Below, piece after piece: positions 38,919 through 49,263 of a stretch of 64,000 nucleotides of DNA (its first letter is position 1; every line of letters starts with the position of its first letter). Source of the DNA: Roseitranquillus sp963709765 (GTDB lineage Bacteria > Pseudomonadota > Alphaproteobacteria > Rhodobacterales > Rhodobacteraceae); NCBI GenBank assembly GCA_963709765.1, contig CAVPXL010000014.1:1-64000 (forward strand), in the 5' to 3' direction. The notes below the pieces were generated by a model. That model was not told the origin of the DNA and made no database searches. It was given only the letters and a program-made list of their open reading frames with translations. Made by a program: the position numbers and the translations under genes.

Positions 38919-39026
38919 GCGTCGATGTGGCGATTGTGATCGCGGGGCCGGGCCGATCGCAAGACGCCCGGAAGTGCGGAGTGGTGTCTTGCCGGTTTGG
39001 CGGGGGTCGTGGCAAAGCCGGGGACG

Positions 39027-41060
<2,034 letters not shown>

Positions 41061-41122
41061 TCGGCGAACCTTACCTGTCAGTCGAAAATCGGCCTGCCCG
41101 CCGTCCCGAGCATGCCGGCCAG

Positions 41123-41587
41123 TCAGTCGAGTCTGGCGATCACGGCACCGGTCTTGCGGGCCAGCGCACGCGGATCAACGGCAAAGACAGCCTGCGGACC
41201 GCCTCCTGCCGCCCAGACACTTTCGTGCTTCAAGAGACCGGGATCCATGTAGACCGGCAAGGATTGCGTGTGTCCGATTGGCGCCACCCCGCCAATGGCG
41301 AAACCTGTCGCTTCCCGGACCTTGTCTGGGTCGGCTTTGCCGAGCGTTTCGCCCACAACCTCGGCTGCCTGCGAAAGATCCACCCGCTGGTCGCCCGGCA
41401 CAAGCAGCAGCACCAGCTTGCCGGACGCCGTCACGAAGACCAGCGACTTCACGATCTGGGCCACCGCGCAGCCGCAGGCCGCCGCCGCTTCTTCGGCCGT
41501 CCGGGTCGACGCGGTCATGTGGCGCGGCGCGATGTCGAGGCCCAGCGAACGCGCCGCCACCTCGACCCGCGCCACACCCCGGCTCAC
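41123..41587 (-). CDS. YbaK/ProX-type aminoacyl-tRNA deacylase-like protein
   Basis: A 154-aa single-domain protein of the YbaK/Cys-tRNA(Pro) deacylase family, which hydrolyses mischarged tRNAs. It has the substrate lysine in Q-I-V-K-S-L-V-F (~residue 51), D-Q-R-V-D-L-S, and the G-G-V-A-P-I-G-H loop (~105). It starts at GTG 41587, overlapping the stop of the thiolase gene by four bases. Which mischarged tRNA it clears cannot be told from sequence. Confidence 0.88.
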   Translation of the reverse strand: MSRGVARVEVAARSLGLDIAPRHMTASTRTAEEAAAACGCAVAQIVKSLVFVTASGKLVLLLVPGDQRVDLSQAAEVVGETLGKADPDKVREATGFAIGGVAPIGHTQSLPVYMDPGLLKHESVWAAGGGPQAVFAVDPRALARKTGAVIARLD

Positions 41588-42760
41588 ATGCGCTCCAGCG
41601 CCAGGGCGATCCCCTGTCCGCCGCCGATGCACATTGTCACCAGTGCGCGGTTGCCGCCCGTCCGTTCGAGTTCGTAGAGTGCCTTGATGACCAGGATCGC
41701 TCCGGTCGCGCCGACCGGATGACCGAGGGCGATGGCCCCGCCATTGGGGTTCACCCTGTCCGCGTCGAACCCGAGTTCCTGACTGACGGCGAGGGCCTGG
41801 GCCGCAAAAGCCTCGTTCGAACTCGATCACGTCGAAATCGCTAGCCGACAGCCCGGTCTTTTCCAGAAGCGTGCGCACTGCCGGCACGGGACCGATACCC
41901 ATGACCTCGGGACGCACGCCGGCATGGGCGTAACCGAGGATGCGGGCCCGCGGCTTCAGACCTGCCTTGTCGGCCGCCTCACCACGGGCGAGCACGATGG
42001 CCGCGGCGCCATCGTTGATGCCGCTGGCATTGCCGGCCGTCACCGAGCCGCCCTTTTGAAAGACGGGACGCAGACCAGCCAACGCCTCGGCGGTGGTAGG
42101 CTTGGGATGCTCGTCGCGCTCGAAAGCAACCGTGTCGCGCCTCACCCGGATCTCGACGGGCACGATCTGGTCTGCAAAGCGGCCCTCCTCGATGGCGCGC
42201 GCGGCGCGGTTCTGGCTCTCCAACGCAAAGGCATCCTGCAACTCGCGATCGATCTGGTGTTCGCTGGCGACATTTTCGGCGGTTACGCCCATGTGGCCGG
42301 TCCCGAAGGGGCAGTTGAGCGCGCCGAGCATCATGTCCTGCCCGGCGATATCGCCCATCTTCTGGCCCCAGCGGGCGGCGGGTACGGCATAGGGGGAGCG
42401 GCTCATGGCCTCGGCGCCGCCGGCCAGACCGTAATCCGCATCGCCCAGCTGCAACGCCTGCACGACCGAAACGATCGCCTGAGCGCCGGAACCGCAAAGC
42501 CGGTTGACGTTCATCGCCGGCACCGTTTCCGGCACCCCGGCCTGCATCGCGGCAACGCGGGAGAGGTACATGTCACGCGGCTCGGTGTTGATGACGTGGC
42601 CGAAGACCACGTGGCCGACCTGTCCGCCCTCGACCCCTGCCCTTCCGAGCGCGGCCTTGGCCGCAACCGTCGCCGTCTCGATCGGCGGGATGCTCGCCAG
42701 AGATCCGCCGAACGTGCCGATCGCCGTCCGCGCACCACCTAGAATCACGATGTCCGTCAT
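41584..42760 (-). CDS. Acetyl-CoA C-acyltransferase / thiolase (one +1 frameshift)
   Basis: Thiolase of about 391 aa that condenses or cleaves acyl-CoA. It contains N-R-L-C-G-S-G with the nucleophilic Cys (~residue 90) and G-G-A-E-A-M-S-R (~115). After frame repair come N-E-A-F-A and G-G-A-I-A-L-G-H-P, with the catalytic His. The C-terminus has G-G-G-Q-G-I-A-L with the second Cys just before it (M-C-I-G). The frame breaks near 41820: an extra base in E-F-N-E-A-F-A. Start ATG 42760 (another ATG is immediately upstream) with GGAGG. It may serve fatty-acid degradation or PHB synthesis; no phaB or bktB neighbours are present. Confidence 0.88.
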
Positions 42761-43134
42761 CATCACACCTCCTCGAAAGCTCCGCTTCGGTTTTTCAGGC
42801 GACCGCTTTCGACGCAAGGGTGATCCTTCCGCAATCCGCAGCACCGCCTCACCTCGGCAGTGCCACGCGTTCCGAACCCGCGATCACGTCGACGTCACAG
42901 CAATCCGGGCGGTTCAGGGGGCGATACGACCTTGTCGGGGCACACGTCACGCCGCCCACTTTGGCCGCATTCATCCGTCCTGAGCCACGCCGGTGGCCTG
43001 GCTCGATGGAGGAGGTCGTTCGCGGGCGTAGCGCTTGTACGGCACTACACCTTGGCGTGATCTTTCGGCGACGCGGTCATTCCTGCCGGCCTCGCCTGGC
43101 CCAGCGTCGAGCGACTGCTCGACGACAGGGAGCG
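42761..43134. other. Intergenic stretch, no gene seen
   Basis: About 370 bp between the start of the thiolase gene and the end of smr. Open frames cross it in several registers, but none gives recognisable protein sequence. It should hold the promoter of the thiolase/YbaK pair and the end of the smr transcript; I could not identify either with confidence. Confidence 0.45.
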
Positions 43135-43713
43135 TCAACCGGTCGCGCTCCGCCGGAGATAGACGTAGAGCGCGCCTTCGCCGCCGTGGCTCTGGTGGGC
43201 GGTCACGATCTCCTGCACCAGTGCTGCAAGCGGTGGAGTGGTCAGCCAGTGAGGCACCTGTCGACGCAGAACACCACGCGCCTCGGGAATGGGACCATCT
43301 CCGCTTTCCCGGCTTCCTTTGCCGGTGATGACGAGAAGGCGTCTCTGCCCTCGGGAATGGGCTCGCAGGACGAAACCCCGGAGAGCCGCGTGCGCTTCGT
43401 CCAGGCGCATCCCGTGCAGATCTATGCGCGCTTCGGGCCGGATCTTGCCGCGGCGCATCTGACGATGGAGCCGAACATCCATCCTGGGTGGCGCGTGCCG
43501 GGTTTCGGCCGTCGCGGGTCTGGCCGGGACCGAAGCGCCGAGCTCGAAAGAAGTGATGCGAGTGGCTGTGGCGGACCTTGCCGCGGGATCCGGCTCGGGG
43601 AGTGAAGAAGTCTGCTTCGCCTCGGGACGCAAGGGATTTGCGGTACGCGCCACCTGTCGCCAGAGGTTCTCCTCTTCGGGGCGCAGGGCCCTGAGTTGAC
43701 GGCGGCGGGTCAT
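43135..43713 (-). CDS. Smr-domain protein
   Basis: A 192-aa protein with a basic, low-complexity N-terminal half and a C-terminal Smr domain (~residues 95-190). Seen are the family markers I-D-L-H-G-M (~103), L-V-I-T-G-K-G (~130) and a G-G-x-G-A-L-Y-V-Y-L ending. Smr domains act as nucleases on nicked or structured nucleic acid. It lies 25 bp after the Tim44-like gene on the same strand. In many Rhodobacterales a lytic transglycosylase gene (mltA) sits between these two; it is absent here (recalled gene order, not verified). Confidence 0.88.
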   Translation of the reverse strand: MTRRRQLRALRPEEENLWRQVARTANPLRPEAKQTSSLPEPDPAARSATATRITSFELGASVPARPATAETRHAPPRMDVRLHRQMRRGKIRPEARIDLHGMRLDEAHAALRGFVLRAHSRGQRRLLVITGKGSRESGDGPIPEARGVLRRQVPHWLTTPPLAALVQEIVTAHQSHGGEGALYVYLRRSATG

Positions 43714-43738
43714 CGGATCGCTCTGAAGACGGGCCGCC

Positions 43739-44408
43739 TCACTCGCCCGTGGCGACAAGCTGCCAGTTGGGATCGTCGATCCCGAGCCTGCGACCGAAGG
43801 TCCAGATATCCCTTTGGCGACGGATCTCCGTCGGATCACCTTCGACGACTTCGCCCTCTGCGTTGCGCACGACCGAGGAAATCTCACCGACATATCGGAT
43901 CGTGATTTCACCATAACTGGTATCGCGGTCGAACGTCGCGTCGGTGAGCTTGATCTCGCGCAAGCCGACGAAGCTGGCTTCGACGCTGAGCCCTTTCTCG
44001 CGTCGAGACGAGACGACCTCGTCGAAGGTTTCGGCGACATCGTTCGCCAGGAACGGGCGGATCGAGTCGATGTCGCCCTTTTCGAAAGCCATGAGGATCA
44101 TCTCGTAGGCGCCGCGAGCACCTTCGAGGAACTCGCCGACGCCAAAGCCGGGCTCGGCCATCTTCATGGCGGCCAATGCCTTGGCGGCCTCGCTGCCGTC
44201 AGGAACGTGATCGATGATATCACGGTCCGGCCCGCCCTCGATAACCTCGAATTCGGGCCGGGTGGTACGACGAGATTCCGGCTTTGAGTTCCTTGGAAAG
44301 AGGCGGCTTTTCAAAGCCGTCGCGCGACCCGAGAACGCTTCGCAGACGCAGGATCAGAAACACGGCGATTCCAGCCAGGACCAACAACTGGATCGCATTA
44401 CCACTCAT
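43739..44408 (-). CDS. Tim44/TimA domain inner-membrane protein (one +1 frameshift)
   Basis: About 222 aa. An N-terminal membrane anchor (I-Q-L-L-V-L-A-G-I-A-V-F-L-I-L) is followed by a charged linker and a Tim44-like domain (~residues 75-220: F-L-E-G-A-R-G-A-Y-E-M-I-L-M-A-F, D-I-W-T-F-G-R). The anchor and the domain are in different frames because of one extra base near 44284. Removing it joins S-K-E-L-K to P-E-S-R-R. Bacterial homologues are thought to act at the inner membrane near Sec or OXPHOS assembly. It is divergent from fxsA. Confidence 0.82.
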
Positions 44409-44515
44409 CAAAGATCCTCATTTCTGCTGCCGGGTTGCTGATACGCGCTATGGAACCCTATGTAGGGCTGGCCCGCAGCCAAGTCCACCGCGGGCGACTT
44501 GACCAGAGGTACATC

Positions 44516-45007
44516 ATGTGGCTGCTCGCGCTGTTTCTGGCCGTCCCGTTGATCGAGATTGCGCTCTTCATCCAGATCGGAGGCTTTATCGGCTTGGGGC
44601 CGACGCTTCTCGTTGTGGTGATCACGGCGATACTCGGCACATGGCTGGTGCGACAACAGGGTGCGATGGCCTTGTCGCAGATCCGCGGTTCGCTGAACGA
44701 GTTGCGCGATCCGTCCGAGCCGTTGGCGCATGGCGCGATGATCCTGCTTGCCGGCGCGCTTTTGTTGACTCCGGGCTTCTTCACGGATGCAGTAGGCTTC
44801 GCCTTGCTCTTTCCGCCGGTGCGAGTCGCCGCTTATCGGTGGCTGCGCCGCCGGATCGAGGTCAGACGTTTTACCTACGGGGACACGCCGCAAGGCCAGA
44901 GCGCCGGTGCCAATCCGCAGGAGCCCGACGTGATCGACGCCGAATTCGAGGACCTGCCGTCGCGGCAACGGCCCTCTGATCGTCCTTCCGGGTGGACACA
45001 GCATTGA
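44516..45007 (+). CDS. fxsA: FxsA family membrane protein
   Basis: A 163-aa inner-membrane protein: helices in residues 1-20, 25-50 and 75-100, with the family segments P-L-I-E-I-A-L-F-I, G-T-W-L-V-R-Q-Q-G and T-P-G-F-F-T-D. The C-terminal 60 residues are hydrophilic. E. coli FxsA overexpression relieves phage T7 exclusion by the F plasmid; its normal role is unknown. The ATG at 44516 has AGAGG upstream and is where homology starts. secB follows 60 bp downstream. Confidence 0.9.
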   Translation: MWLLALFLAVPLIEIALFIQIGGFIGLGPTLLVVVITAILGTWLVRQQGAMALSQIRGSLNELRDPSEPLAHGAMILLAGALLLTPGFFTDAVGFALLFPPVRVAAYRWLRRRIEVRRFTYGDTPQGQSAGANPQEPDVIDAEFEDLPSRQRPSDRPSGWTQH

Positions 45008-45067
45008 ATTGACGCCCTCGCCTCTGCTAAGGAGCGCGGCGGTTTTTTTGAATCCAGGGAGGCCCAG

Positions 45068-45580
45068 ATGGCCGAAAACGGAAACGGCGCGGCGCCTCAG
45101 GCCGACGTACCCAGCGTGCAGATGAAGATTCTCGGACAGTTCATCCGTGATCTCTCGTTCGAGAACATCCTGTCGCAAAAACCGGTCGAAGGCGAGGTGA
45201 CGCCCGACATTCAGGTGCAGGTGAGCCTCGACGCGCGCAAACGGCAGGTCGAGAAGCAGTACGAGGTTGTCGCGAAGTTCAAGATCACCTCGAAGAACAA
45301 GAAGGGCGGCGAGACGCTGTTCTTGCTGGAACTCGATTACGGCGGGCTGTTTCACCTCGAGGGTGTCCCGGAAGAGCAGATGCATCCGTTCCTACTGATC
45401 GAGTGCCCGCGGATGTTGTTCCCCTTCATCCGGCGCATCGTCAGCGACGTGACGCGCGACGGCGGCTTCCCGCCGCTCAACCTCGACAACATCGATTTCA
45501 TTCAGCTCTACCGCCAGACCATTGCCCAGCGGCAGCAGGCCAACAAGGCCGCCGCTTCCGACGAGCCTGCCGTCAGCTGA
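45068..45580 (+). CDS. secB: SecB protein-export chaperone
   Basis: Cytosolic tetrameric chaperone that holds precursors unfolded for SecA. 170 aa, with I-L-G-Q-F-I-R-D-L-S-F-E near residue 20, the strand region ending L-L-I-E-C-P-R-M-L-F-P-F, and a hydrophilic tail. Convergent with dnaQ, overlapping by 8 bp. Confidence 0.97.
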   Translation: MAENGNGAAPQADVPSVQMKILGQFIRDLSFENILSQKPVEGEVTPDIQVQVSLDARKRQVEKQYEVVAKFKITSKNKKGGETLFLLELDYGGLFHLEGVPEEQMHPFLLIECPRMLFPFIRRIVSDVTRDGGFPPLNLDNIDFIQLYRQTIAQRQQANKAAASDEPAVS

Positions 45581-46262
45581 ACCGCGACCAGACCGGCGCG
45601 TCGCCCAGGCCGTTCACGAATTCGGCATGGGCGGCCGCTTCGACCGCGGTGAGCCGCGACGGCAGAGGGTCCGGCCGGGGCCTTGGACGCCACGCACCGT
45701 CCTCCGCGGGCCCCGTGCGCCTGGATCCGGCATCGAGAACCAGCCCGGGTTGCCGGCCTCCGATCAGTTCCAGATAGACTTCCGCCAGGATCTCGCTGTC
45801 GAGCAATGCGCCGTGCAGGACGCGGTTCGAGTTGTCGATCGCGAAGCGCCGGCAGAGGGCGTCGAGCGACGCGGGCGAGCCCGGGAATTTCTTGCGCGCG
45901 ATGGCCAGCGTATCGATGGCCCGCTCCCATGGAATTTTCGGCAGGTTGATCCAGCCAAGCTCGGCGTTGATGAACTTCATGTCAAAAGCCGCGTTATGAA
46001 TTACCAACCTGGCATCGCCGATGAAGTCCAGAAACGTCTGACCGCACTCACGGAAACACGGCTTGTCGCGCAGGAAATCGTCCCCGAGGCCGTGGACGGC
46101 GAACGCCTCCGCCTCCATCGCCCGCTCGGGGTTCAGGTATTGGTGATAGGTGTTGCCCGTGGGGACGTGATTGAGAAGCTCGATCGCTCCGATCTCGACG
46201 ATACGGTGGCCGGTCTGCGGGTCGAGACCAGTTGTCTCGGTATCCATCACGATCTCACGCAT
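45573..46262 (-). CDS. dnaQ: DNA polymerase III epsilon subunit (proofreading exonuclease)
   Basis: 3'-5' proofreading exonuclease of the replicative polymerase, 229 aa. DEDDh residues are visible: D-T-E-T-T-G (ExoI, residue 7), H-N-A-A-F-D (ExoII, ~97) and H-G-A-L-L-D (ExoIII His/Asp, ~156-161). The ATG at 46262 is chosen because homology begins there. coaE overlaps it by 8 bp upstream, and the set coaE-dnaQ reads away from the origin. Confidence 0.95.
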   Translation of the reverse strand: MREIVMDTETTGLDPQTGHRIVEIGAIELLNHVPTGNTYHQYLNPERAMEAEAFAVHGLGDDFLRDKPCFRECGQTFLDFIGDARLVIHNAAFDMKFINAELGWINLPKIPWERAIDTLAIARKKFPGSPASLDALCRRFAIDNSNRVLHGALLDSEILAEVYLELIGGRQPGLVLDAGSRRTGPAEDGAWRPRPRPDPLPSRLTAVEAAAHAEFVNGLGDAPVWSRFS

Positions 46263-46848
46263 CGCCCAACCCTCTCCTGATCTGCGCCAGGACGTCTTCC
46301 ACGGCTTCGCGCGCGGCATCAAGTGAGGTCGTTCCAATCACGAAGTCTGCGCGCTTTCGCTTCTCGGAATCGGGCATCTGTTTCGCGAGGATGGTATCCA
46401 GCAGCGCCGAACTCATCCCTGCCCGCTCAAGAACCCGCTCGCGCTGGACATCCGCCGGCGCCGACACGACCACGACCGCATCCATCTCCGCATCGCCTCC
46501 CGTCTCATAGAGCAACGGGATATCGAACACCACGACATCGGACTGGGCGGACTGCGCAAAAGCCGCGCGATCTGCCGCGACGAGCGGATGGATCACGCGC
46601 TCCAGCTGCGTCAGGGCGTCGGCGTCCCCGGAAACCCAAGCCTTCAACGCGTCACGATCAACGGCACCATCCTTGAGGGCACCAGGGCGCAGGGCTGCCA
46701 CTGCCTTCGCGCCCGCGCCCCCTGCCCCGTAAAGCTTGTGGACAGCTGCATCCGCATCCCACACCGGTACGCCCGCCTCGGCAAAGAGTCGCGCTGTGGT
46801 CGATTTCCCCATCCCTATCGACCCCGTCAGCCCCAGCCGAAACGTCAC
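46255..46848 (-). CDS. coaE: Dephospho-CoA kinase
   Basis: Last step of CoA synthesis. 197 aa, with P-loop G-S-I-G-M-G-K-S near residue 10, D-A-D-A-A-V-H (~32) and D-I-P-L-L-Y-E (~109). It begins with GTG at 46848, overlapping the aroE stop (GTGA). Confidence 0.95.
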   Translation of the reverse strand: MTFRLGLTGSIGMGKSTTARLFAEAGVPVWDADAAVHKLYGAGGAGAKAVAALRPGALKDGAVDRDALKAWVSGDADALTQLERVIHPLVAADRAAFAQSAQSDVVVFDIPLLYETGGDAEMDAVVVVSAPADVQRERVLERAGMSSALLDTILAKQMPDSEKRKRADFVIGTTSLDAAREAVEDVLAQIRRGLGDA

Positions 46849-47678
46849 GCGAGGATCGCCCGCCGAGTTTCGGCGTCGACCTCCGGGCGCGCGCCGAACC
46901 AGCGCTGGAAGCCCGGGACAGCCTGGTGCAGCAACATGCCCAGCCCGTCGACCGTCGCGCATCCGGCTGCCTCGGCCTCCAGCAGGAGCTGTGTCTGCAA
47001 CGGATTGTAGACGAGATCGGTGACCAGCAAATTCGGGTGAAGCCGTTGCAGCGGCACACGAAGTTCGGGCTTGCCCGTCATGCCGAGCGAGGAGGCATTG
47101 ATGAGCAGGGCCGCGTCGTCGATTGCCGCGCCGATACCGTTCCAGTCATAGACAACCACACGCATGCCGAATTCACTCCGAAGCGCGTCGGCACGACTCC
47201 GGGTCCGGTTGGCGAGACGGATCTCGGGCACACCGGCTTCGAGCAGCGATGCAAGAACAGCGCGGGCAGCACCACCAGCGCCGAGCACAACTGCCGGTCC
47301 TGCGCCCGCTCGCCAGCCTGGATGGCTCTGTCTCAAATTCTCGAGAAACCCGTACCCATCCGTGTTGTCAGCGTGAATGGAGCCATCCTCGCGGAAGATC
47401 AACGTGTTGGCCGCGCCAATCAGCGAAGCCCGATCGGTCACGACATCAGCCAGTCCCAGAACCGTTTCCTTGTGCGGCAAGGTAACGTTGCACCCGACAA
47501 ACCCCATCTTGGGCATTGCCCGCAGAACCTCGCGCAGGTTCTCGTGCGCCACATCCATCGGGATATAGCTGCCCGGAAGCCGCATGCGTCTAAGCCAGAA
47601 ACCATGCAGCGCCGGCGACAGGGAATGGGCAACCGGCGATCCGATTACCGCAGCCAGCGGGATACGGCCGTCAGTCAT
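46845..47678 (-). CDS. aroE: Shikimate dehydrogenase
   Basis: NADPH-dependent reduction of 3-dehydroshikimate. 277 aa, with the substrate motif V-A-H-S-L-S-P (~17), N-V-T-L-P-H-K (catalytic Lys ~70), N-T-D-G-Y-G (~105), the dinucleotide loop G-A-G-G-A-A-R-A (~133) and N-R-T-R. Coupled to maf upstream and coaE downstream by 4-bp overlaps. Confidence 0.96.
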   Translation of the reverse strand: MTDGRIPLAAVIGSPVAHSLSPALHGFWLRRMRLPGSYIPMDVAHENLREVLRAMPKMGFVGCNVTLPHKETVLGLADVVTDRASLIGAANTLIFREDGSIHADNTDGYGFLENLRQSHPGWRAGAGPAVVLGAGGAARAVLASLLEAGVPEIRLANRTRSRADALRSEFGMRVVVYDWNGIGAAIDDAALLINASSLGMTGKPELRVPLQRLHPNLLVTDLVYNPLQTQLLLEAEAAGCATVDGLGMLLHQAVPGFQRWFGARPEVDAETRRAILA

Positions 47679-48271
47679 CCGGCGATGTCTCCCCGCGCTG
47701 TCAGCCAGTTGAGAAGCTCGAGCAGAGGAATGCCCATCACAGTGAATAGGTCTCCTTCGATCTTGTGAAACAGGCGCAGGCCCTCGGCCTCGATCATGTA
47801 GCCTCCGACACTATGACGGATGTCGTTCCAGTTCCGGTCGACATACGCATCGAGATACTGTGCCGAGGCCTGCCGCATGTGAAGTCGCGCCACACCTACG
47901 TGACGCCAGAGCGGGCGATCATTCTGCCAGATGACGCAAGCGGACAACAATGTGTGGCGACGACCTGCCAGCCGATCGAGCTGGTGACGCAGATCGATCC
48001 TGTGATCGGCCTTGGCGAGGACCTCACCATCAAGATCGAGCACCTGATCGCAGCCGACCACCATCGCATCGGGCAATTGCGCCGCTACCTTGCGGGCCTT
48101 CTGGTCGGCCAGCGTATCGGCAACGTCACGCGGCAAGGCGCCCTCGGCGCACAGCGCCTGTCGGATTGCATCTTCGTCAACACGGGCGTTGCGCACCTGG
48201 AAATCGAGCCCGGCCTGTCGCAGCAAGCGCTGCCGGATTTCCGACCCCGATGCGAGAACCAGCCGACTCAT
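47675..48271 (-). CDS. maf: Maf family nucleotide pyrophosphatase
   Basis: A 198-aa Maf protein, a house-cleaning nucleoside triphosphate pyrophosphatase. Signature L-A-S-G-S-E-I-R-Q-R-L-L lies at residues 6-17, with V-D-E-D near 36 and G-C-D-Q-V near 77. The start codon at 48271 lies on the first DnaA-box-like sequence of the presumed origin. Leftward transcription from here runs away from the origin. Confidence 0.92.
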   Translation of the reverse strand: MSRLVLASGSEIRQRLLRQAGLDFQVRNARVDEDAIRQALCAEGALPRDVADTLADQKARKVAAQLPDAMVVGCDQVLDLDGEVLAKADHRIDLRHQLDRLAGRRHTLLSACVIWQNDRPLWRHVGVARLHMRQASAQYLDAYVDRNWNDIRHSVGGYMIEAEGLRLFHKIEGDLFTVMGIPLLELLNWLTARGDIAG

Positions 48272-48689
48272 GTGGATAACCCGGTGCGAAACAGGCCGTG
48301 CAAACGCGGGATCATTGGCACGAGATGGTGTCCCGAAGCGAACTGCGCCTAAGTCGGCCAATTCGCGTGGCTGTCCGGCCCGCCTTATCCACCGAGGATG
48401 AAAGCTTCCACGGGCTGTGTGTATCTGCGGCCCGGACAGACGGTGCCAGAACCGCACACAGAGTTATCCCCAAGACCAGCAATCCTCCATCTATCTGATT
48501 TCGCTTAACAAATCGGAGAGTTTCAAACAAGTCCGCGTCTGTCCCCAGGGCACTTATCCGCAGAAGGCTGCTCTGTGGACGAAACCTAGAGATCGCGATA
48601 ATCCGAGTTATCCACTGCACTACCACTGTCATCATCCCTCTCTTACTTCTTTCTTGTTATTAAGAAGCATGAACGTCCCGGAGACTTAG
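48272..48689. other. Presumed chromosomal replication origin (oriC)
   Basis: A 418-bp non-coding gap whose edges and interior carry 9-mers like the DnaA box TTATCCACA. They are an exact match at 48271-48279 (minus), TTATCCACC 48385-48393, TTATCCCCA 48464-48472, TTATCCGCA 48554-48562 and TTATCCACT 48608-48616. A weaker one (TGTGGACGA) is at 48574-48582. A/T- and pyrimidine-rich patches lie at ~48500-48530 and ~48638-48668, unusual here. maf-aroE-coaE-dnaQ read left and hemJ-rho-mnmE-mnmG-rsmG-parA-parB read right. In Caulobacter and Rickettsia oriC also adjoins a heme-biosynthesis gene. Confidence 0.8.
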
Positions 48690-49141
48690 ATGAGCGATTT
48701 TCTTGCCCAGTTCTATCCGTGGACCAAGTCGTTTCACGTCATCTCCATCGTCGCTTGGATGGCAGGACTGTTTTATCTGCCCCGGCTCTTCGTCTATCAT
48801 GTCGGAAGTTGCGGCCACGGAGCAGCAACACCGACCTGCTTTTCCAGACCATGGAGCGCAAGTTGCTGCGCCTGATCATGAATCCGGCGATGATCGCGGC
48901 CTGGATCTTTGGTCTGATGCTGGTTTTCACGCCGGGAATCGTGTCGTGGAGCGAGTTCTGGCCATGGTCAAAGGCGGGCGCTGTTCTGGGCATGACATGG
49001 TTCCATCATTGGTTGAGCTCCCGCCGGAAGGAGTTCCAGAAGGGCCGGAACACGCGGTCCGGCCGTACCTACCGATTGATGAATGAGGTGCCGACGCTGC
49101 TTTTGGTGGTCATTGTCGTGTCGGTCATCGTGAAGTTCTGA
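48690..49141 (+). CDS. hemJ: HemJ-like protoporphyrinogen oxidase (two +1 frameshifts)
   Basis: Heme-pathway membrane oxidase converting protoporphyrinogen IX to protoporphyrin IX. About 149 aa after removing one base near 48803 and one near 48827. The N-terminus has the conserved histidine helix K-S-F-H-V-I-S-I-V-A-W-M-A-G-L-F-Y-L-P-R-L-F-V-Y-H (residues ~10-34; cited in parts), then T-M-E-R-K-L-L-R, W-x-H-H-W (M-T-W-F-H-H-W-L) and R-L-M-N-E-V-P-T near the end. All are HemJ landmarks. It is the first gene to the right of the presumed origin. Confidence 0.85.
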
Positions 49142-49263
49142 GCTTGCGTTGACAGATCTGCGGTGCCCGCGTATGTCATTGCGCCAGCGGCCGTCCGGTC
49201 GCGCGATCTCCCATCTTGCATGACATGCTGGCGCCTGCGCCGCCATTCAGGACTATTCACGAC

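Noticed and set aside
42820..43605. A 261-codon plus-strand frame over the thiolase-smr gap and smr.
   Set aside because: No motif, and most of it lies opposite the real smr gene.
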